Shown: positions 60,852 to 64,000 of the stretch, one piece after another | Numbering within the stretch: position 1 is the first letter of the stretch | Layout: each line of letters begins with the position of its first letter | Source of the DNA: Pasteurella skyensis | GTDB taxonomy: Bacteria; Pseudomonadota; Gammaproteobacteria; Enterobacterales; Pasteurellaceae | Assembly: GCF_013377295.1 (NCBI RefSeq) | Contig: NZ_CP016180.1 | Location: forward strand, 806,001 to 870,000 | Direction of reading: 5' to 3' | Length of the DNA: 64,000 nt | Position numbers and translations under genes: made by a program | The notes under the pieces: model-generated | What the model saw: only the letters and a program-made list of their open reading frames with translations | What the model was told of the DNA's origin: nothing | The model's database searches: none

Positions 60852-61934
60852 ATGACACAAGTTTATAATTTTAGTGCAGGTCCTGCAATGATCCCTCAAG
60901 CGGTTTTACAACAAGCACAGCAAGAGTTGATGAATTGGAATAATTTAGGGGGTTCGGTAATGGAAGTGAGCCATCGAGGGAAACCTTTTATTGAGTTGGC
61001 AGAGCAGTCTGATAAAGATTTAAGAGCCTTATATGGTATTCCTGATAATTACTCAATTCTTTTTTTACAAGGTGGTGCAAAAGGGCAGTTCTCGGCTATT
61101 CCGATGAATTTAACCAAGAAAGGTAAGGCGTTATATTTGACCAGTGGTCACTGGTCGAAAATGGCAGCAATAGAAGGGCGTAAATATACGCAAGTCACAG
61201 AGGTTGATATTTTAGACTCACAAAGTGAAAAAACAGCGGTAACAGAGTTAGATTTTGAAAATGTGGCAGAGCAGTATGACTATGTGCATTATTGCCCGAA
61301 TGAAACTATCAGTGGTGTAGAAATTTTTGATGTACCAAAAGTAGGGAATGGCGTGTTAGTGGCAGATATGTCTTCTACTATTCTTTCTCGTCAAATTGAT
61401 ATTTCTAAATTTGGGGTGATTTATGCAGGGGCTCAAAAGAATTTGGGGCCATCTGGGATTACCATTGTGATTATTCGCAATGACTTAATTAGCACTGCAA
61501 TGCCTAACACTCCACAAGTTTGGGATTATGCGGTTCAACAAAAAGCGGATTCAATGATTAATACACCACCGACTTTTGCGTGGTATCTCTGTTCATTAGT
61601 GTTTAAACATTTATTAGCCTTAGGTGGTGTAGCAGAAGTCGAAAAACAGAATATTGCTAAGGCTCAAAAGCTTTATGATTTTATTGATCAAAGCAAACTA
61701 TTTTCAAATGTTGTTTCTCCTCAAAACCGCTCTAGAATGAACGTGACATTTGTCACGGGCAATCCTGAGTTAGACACAAAATTTGTGGCTGAAGCGTTGG
61801 AAAATAACTTACAAGCATTGAAAGGACATAAAGTACTGGGTGGAATGCGAGCCTCTATCTATAACGCAATGCCAATAGAAGGGATTGATGCGTTGATTGG
61901 CTTTATGAAAGAGTTTGAAGAGCGTTATGGTTAA
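60852..61934 (+). CDS. serC: Phosphoserine aminotransferase
   Basis: The 360-residue PLP enzyme makes 3-phosphoserine and also serves pyridoxine synthesis in organisms with the DXP-dependent route. NFSAGPAMIPQAVLQQA opens the protein, SVMEVSHRGKPF and FLQGGAKGQFSAIPMNL bind substrate, and the PLP lysine is Lys196 in YAGAQKNLGPSG. Length is near E. coli (362). It appears monocistronic; aroA is not next to it. Confidence 0.96.
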   Translation: MTQVYNFSAGPAMIPQAVLQQAQQELMNWNNLGGSVMEVSHRGKPFIELAEQSDKDLRALYGIPDNYSILFLQGGAKGQFSAIPMNLTKKGKALYLTSGHWSKMAAIEGRKYTQVTEVDILDSQSEKTAVTELDFENVAEQYDYVHYCPNETISGVEIFDVPKVGNGVLVADMSSTILSRQIDISKFGVIYAGAQKNLGPSGITIVIIRNDLISTAMPNTPQVWDYAVQQKADSMINTPPTFAWYLCSLVFKHLLALGGVAEVEKQNIAKAQKLYDFIDQSKLFSNVVSPQNRSRMNVTFVTGNPELDTKFVAEALENNLQALKGHKVLGGMRASIYNAMPIEGIDALIGFMKEFEERYG

Positions 61935-62022
61935 AAATAGTATAGGTTAATTACTAGGATAGCCAAAACAAAATCAATATAGAAAAATACTGTTAGTATG
62001 TTATAAGTAATTTGAGGTGATT

Positions 62023-62961
62023 ATGAAACGGGTTGAATATTTAAAATATGGAAATGCAGAAGAACTACAAGTAATGGATATTCCAAAACCGAAAATCAAT
62101 GGAAAGAATAAATTACTTGTGAAAGTTCTCTATTCTTCATTAAATGCAATTGATTGGAAAAATCGAAAGGGGAAATTTCGTATCGTATCTGGACTAATAA
62201 AACCTAGAACAAAACAAGGATTTGATGTTGTTGGAATTGTTGTTGATAAATCTGAAAATGTAACGGAATTTAAAGTAAATGACAAAATTGTTGGACAATT
62301 AGCAAATAATGTTGGTGGAGCACTCAGTGAATATGTCATATTGACGACAAAGCAGGTGGTAAAAGCACCATTACAAGTGCCAGACGAACAATTGGGTGGA
62401 TTATCAATGGCTGGGACAACAGCGTGGCAAGCATTTTTTGAAAATGCAAAGCTGAAAAAAGGTGATAAAGTCTTGATTAATGGTGGTAGTAGTGGAGTGG
62501 GACATATCGCAATACAAATTGCAAAAGCCTATGGAGCTGAGGTAACAACGGTATCAAGTGAAAAAAATATTGAATTATGCAAAAAGCTGGGGGCTGAAAA
62601 GGGAATTGACTATTCAAAAAAAGATTTTACTAAACTTAACGAGCAATTTGACATAGTATTCGATGTTATTTTCAATTCGTCTTTAAAAAAAGTGAAAGGA
62701 ATTTTGAAACCCAATGGAATTTATATTGGAACAATACCAACGCCACGACTGCTCTTTGATATGATTTTTACAAAACAAGCAAAATTTGTTGCAGTCAGAC
62801 CCAATAAAAAGGCATTAACCGACTTATTACGACTGATGGAAAAAGGATTGTTGTCTGTTAATATAGACAAAATTTATGAACTTGAAGATATTGTAGAAGC
62901 ACATAAATATATGGAAAAATCAAAAACTAAGGGAAAAGTAATAATTAGAATAAGTAAATAA
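62023..62961 (+). CDS. NAD(P)-dependent alcohol dehydrogenase / quinone oxidoreductase-like (MDR)
   Basis: The 312-residue medium-chain reductase lacks the structural-zinc Cys cluster. The GroES-like domain (SLNAIDWKNRKGKF, GFDVVGIVVDKSENVTEFKVND) is followed by the Rossmann domain with VLINGGSSGVGHIAIQIAKAYGA near 152. ATG 62023 with GAGGTG upstream is chosen over a GTG two codons before. The high Lys/Ile content is unlike neighbouring core genes and may mean recent transfer (inference). Substrate unknown. Confidence 0.85.
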   Translation: MKRVEYLKYGNAEELQVMDIPKPKINGKNKLLVKVLYSSLNAIDWKNRKGKFRIVSGLIKPRTKQGFDVVGIVVDKSENVTEFKVNDKIVGQLANNVGGALSEYVILTTKQVVKAPLQVPDEQLGGLSMAGTTAWQAFFENAKLKKGDKVLINGGSSGVGHIAIQIAKAYGAEVTTVSSEKNIELCKKLGAEKGIDYSKKDFTKLNEQFDIVFDVIFNSSLKKVKGILKPNGIYIGTIPTPRLLFDMIFTKQAKFVAVRPNKKALTDLLRLMEKGLLSVNIDKIYELEDIVEAHKYMEKSKTKGKVIIRISK

Positions 62962-63270
62962 ACAAAGCTGGAAATAATGTGTATAATTCATAGCAGGACT
63001 TGTGGTAAATTGAGCATTACAGCTCATATTTAGTGCCGCCAATCTACGAGACTATAAAAATAACTGTGTATCTGCTTTAATATACAAAAAACATAGCGGT
63101 AACATCAACCTAAAAATTTGCAAATTAGTCACACAGTGCTGTAAATAAATTGAGCATTTGATTTTATAACAATATTTAAAATCTGTGCGTTGTGGGTGGA
63201 TATACGCAAACTGCGTTTGCTAATCACACCCCTACAAAATAACCATTACAAATCAATAAATTATTCAATC
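62962..63270. other. Intergenic region before the oxygenase pseudogene
   Basis: About 310 bp without a gene. It holds a degenerate uptake signal (atagcggtaacat, about 63093, then aaaaatttgcaaatta) and an imperfect stem at about 63191-63234 (GGGTGGAT...GCAAAC-tgc-GTTTGC...ATCACACCC) of the REP-like type. Confidence 0.5.
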
Positions 63271-64000
63271 CTAACCTAAACGCCCATAAAAAGTCATTCT
63301 TGCTGATTCGGATAATGCGACATCTGGTGCATTATTATAAGCAAGTACCGATAGCATTCGAGTTTTATCGCCAACAGTAGGTATAACCCTATGTATTGAA
63401 TTACGTCCACGAAATAGCACTAATGTGCCTGCTTCTGGTGAGATTGATTTTGCTGGAATTTTGCCATCCACAATTTTTTCTGCTAATTCAAAGCCCATTT
63501 CACCAGCATCTGCATCACGGACATCACGCACATACTCAAATTCGCCACCGCCTTTGGGTTTAGCAATTAGCAGGGTAATGGCTGGCAAAGGAGGAGTTAT
63601 CAAAGTGCCAACCTAATCCTTGTCCATCACTGGCATAGTGTATATTAACGGAAGAGAGCGGATCGACATAAGGATATAACTGTTTTTCTCCTAGCACATA
63701 ACATAAAAATGACTTAAATAACTCATTGTTATATAAAACTTTAAGCGGAGAGTTGTCTGAAATAAGATCATCTGTTATACAGCCTTTTTCTGTGCTAATA
63801 AGACGATTACGGATATGATCTTCAGAAAAATTATCATCACTAGGTACAAGATAAATATTATGTTTACTGGTAGTGTAAAATGCTAAATGTTGCTTTTCCT
63901 TTCCCTCTTGAGCAATCTCTTCGAGAGCCGTATTATTGATAAAATCAGGTAATACCACGATCCCGTTATCATCAAGGCTTTTTTTACACTCTTGTAAAAA
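63271..64000 (-). pseudogene. 2-oxoglutarate/Fe(II)-dependent oxygenase, frameshifted; 5' end beyond the window
   Basis: Two adjoining frames make one protein. The first, open to the window edge (…SLDDNGIVVLPDFINN…), reaches GLGWHFDNSSFA, which holds the His and Asp iron ligands, then runs to an early stop. The second continues ITLLIAKPKGGGEFEYVRD…GTLVLFRGRNSIHRVIPTVGDKTRML with the second His and the 2-oxoglutarate Arg. The break is a tandem TGGCTGGC (63579-63586); removing one 4-bp unit restores FAITLLIAK. Function before the break is unknown. Confidence 0.82.

Overview
The window looks like the chromosome of an AT-rich gammaproteobacterium of the family Pasteurellaceae, on the Actinobacillus/Mannheimia side. 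Gene content (fnr, mreBCD-rarA, accD-folC-sohB, pntAB, ppx, serC) fits, and the 9-mer ACAAGCGGT, the core of the Apl-type DNA uptake signal, recurs on both strands. A degenerate longer form (GCGGTAAGAT followed by TTTGCAAATTT) sits in most intergenic gaps. The species cannot be named from this. No rRNA, tRNA or cas gene was seen.

Layout. 1-2.3 kb: tail of an unknown gene, a MazG-like/LOG pair, a 143-bp tandem repeat carrying terminator-like hairpins, and a DUF4197 lipoprotein. 2.3-3.4 kb: an IS256-like insertion sequence. 3.5-28.7 kb: mostly housekeeping genes (pepP, topA, msrC, fnr, mreBCD-rarA, accD-folC-sohB, purU, hns, nhaC family, a T4 endonuclease V-like glycosylase, ansA, ppx, ybeY, pntAB). 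28.9-30.2 kb: an IS30-family element, then the first solo type I-F-like CRISPR repeat. 30.2-39.4 kb: acnB, icd and gltA (the citrate-to-2-oxoglutarate arm of the TCA cycle), dapB, and a LysR gene divergent from a DUF2798 protein and an EamA transporter.

39.4-46.5 kb is an accessory block: DUF5984, a TPR protein, a YcxB-like protein, an AAA/DUF4143 ATPase, membrane proteins, then a second copy of the IS256-like element. 46.5-53.5 kb holds the leucine operon on the minus strand, with a leucine-rich leader peptide and attenuator. Two unknown genes split it between leuB and leuC, and solo CRISPR-like repeats lie at both ends. 53.5-56.6 kb is pdxST and its divergent MocR-type regulator. 56.7-60.6 kb is a minus-strand island of orphan immunity-type genes (barstar, SMI1/KNR4) plus a Bro-N gene with a LexA box and a CRP-S-like site upstream. 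Duplicated debris shows this island grew by recombination next to serC. The window ends with a frameshifted 2-oxoglutarate/Fe(II) oxygenase cut by the right edge.

The most unusual signal is a family of three dispersed elements (30071-30197, 46573-46736, 53331-53488). Each has one 28-nt repeat with the size, loop, stem and ends of a type I-F CRISPR repeat, joined on the same side to a conserved AT-rich leader-like segment with a perfect IHF consensus. None has a second repeat or a recognisable spacer array, and all three point the same way. They may be solo leader-repeat units, decayed arrays, or sources of CRISPR-like RNA.
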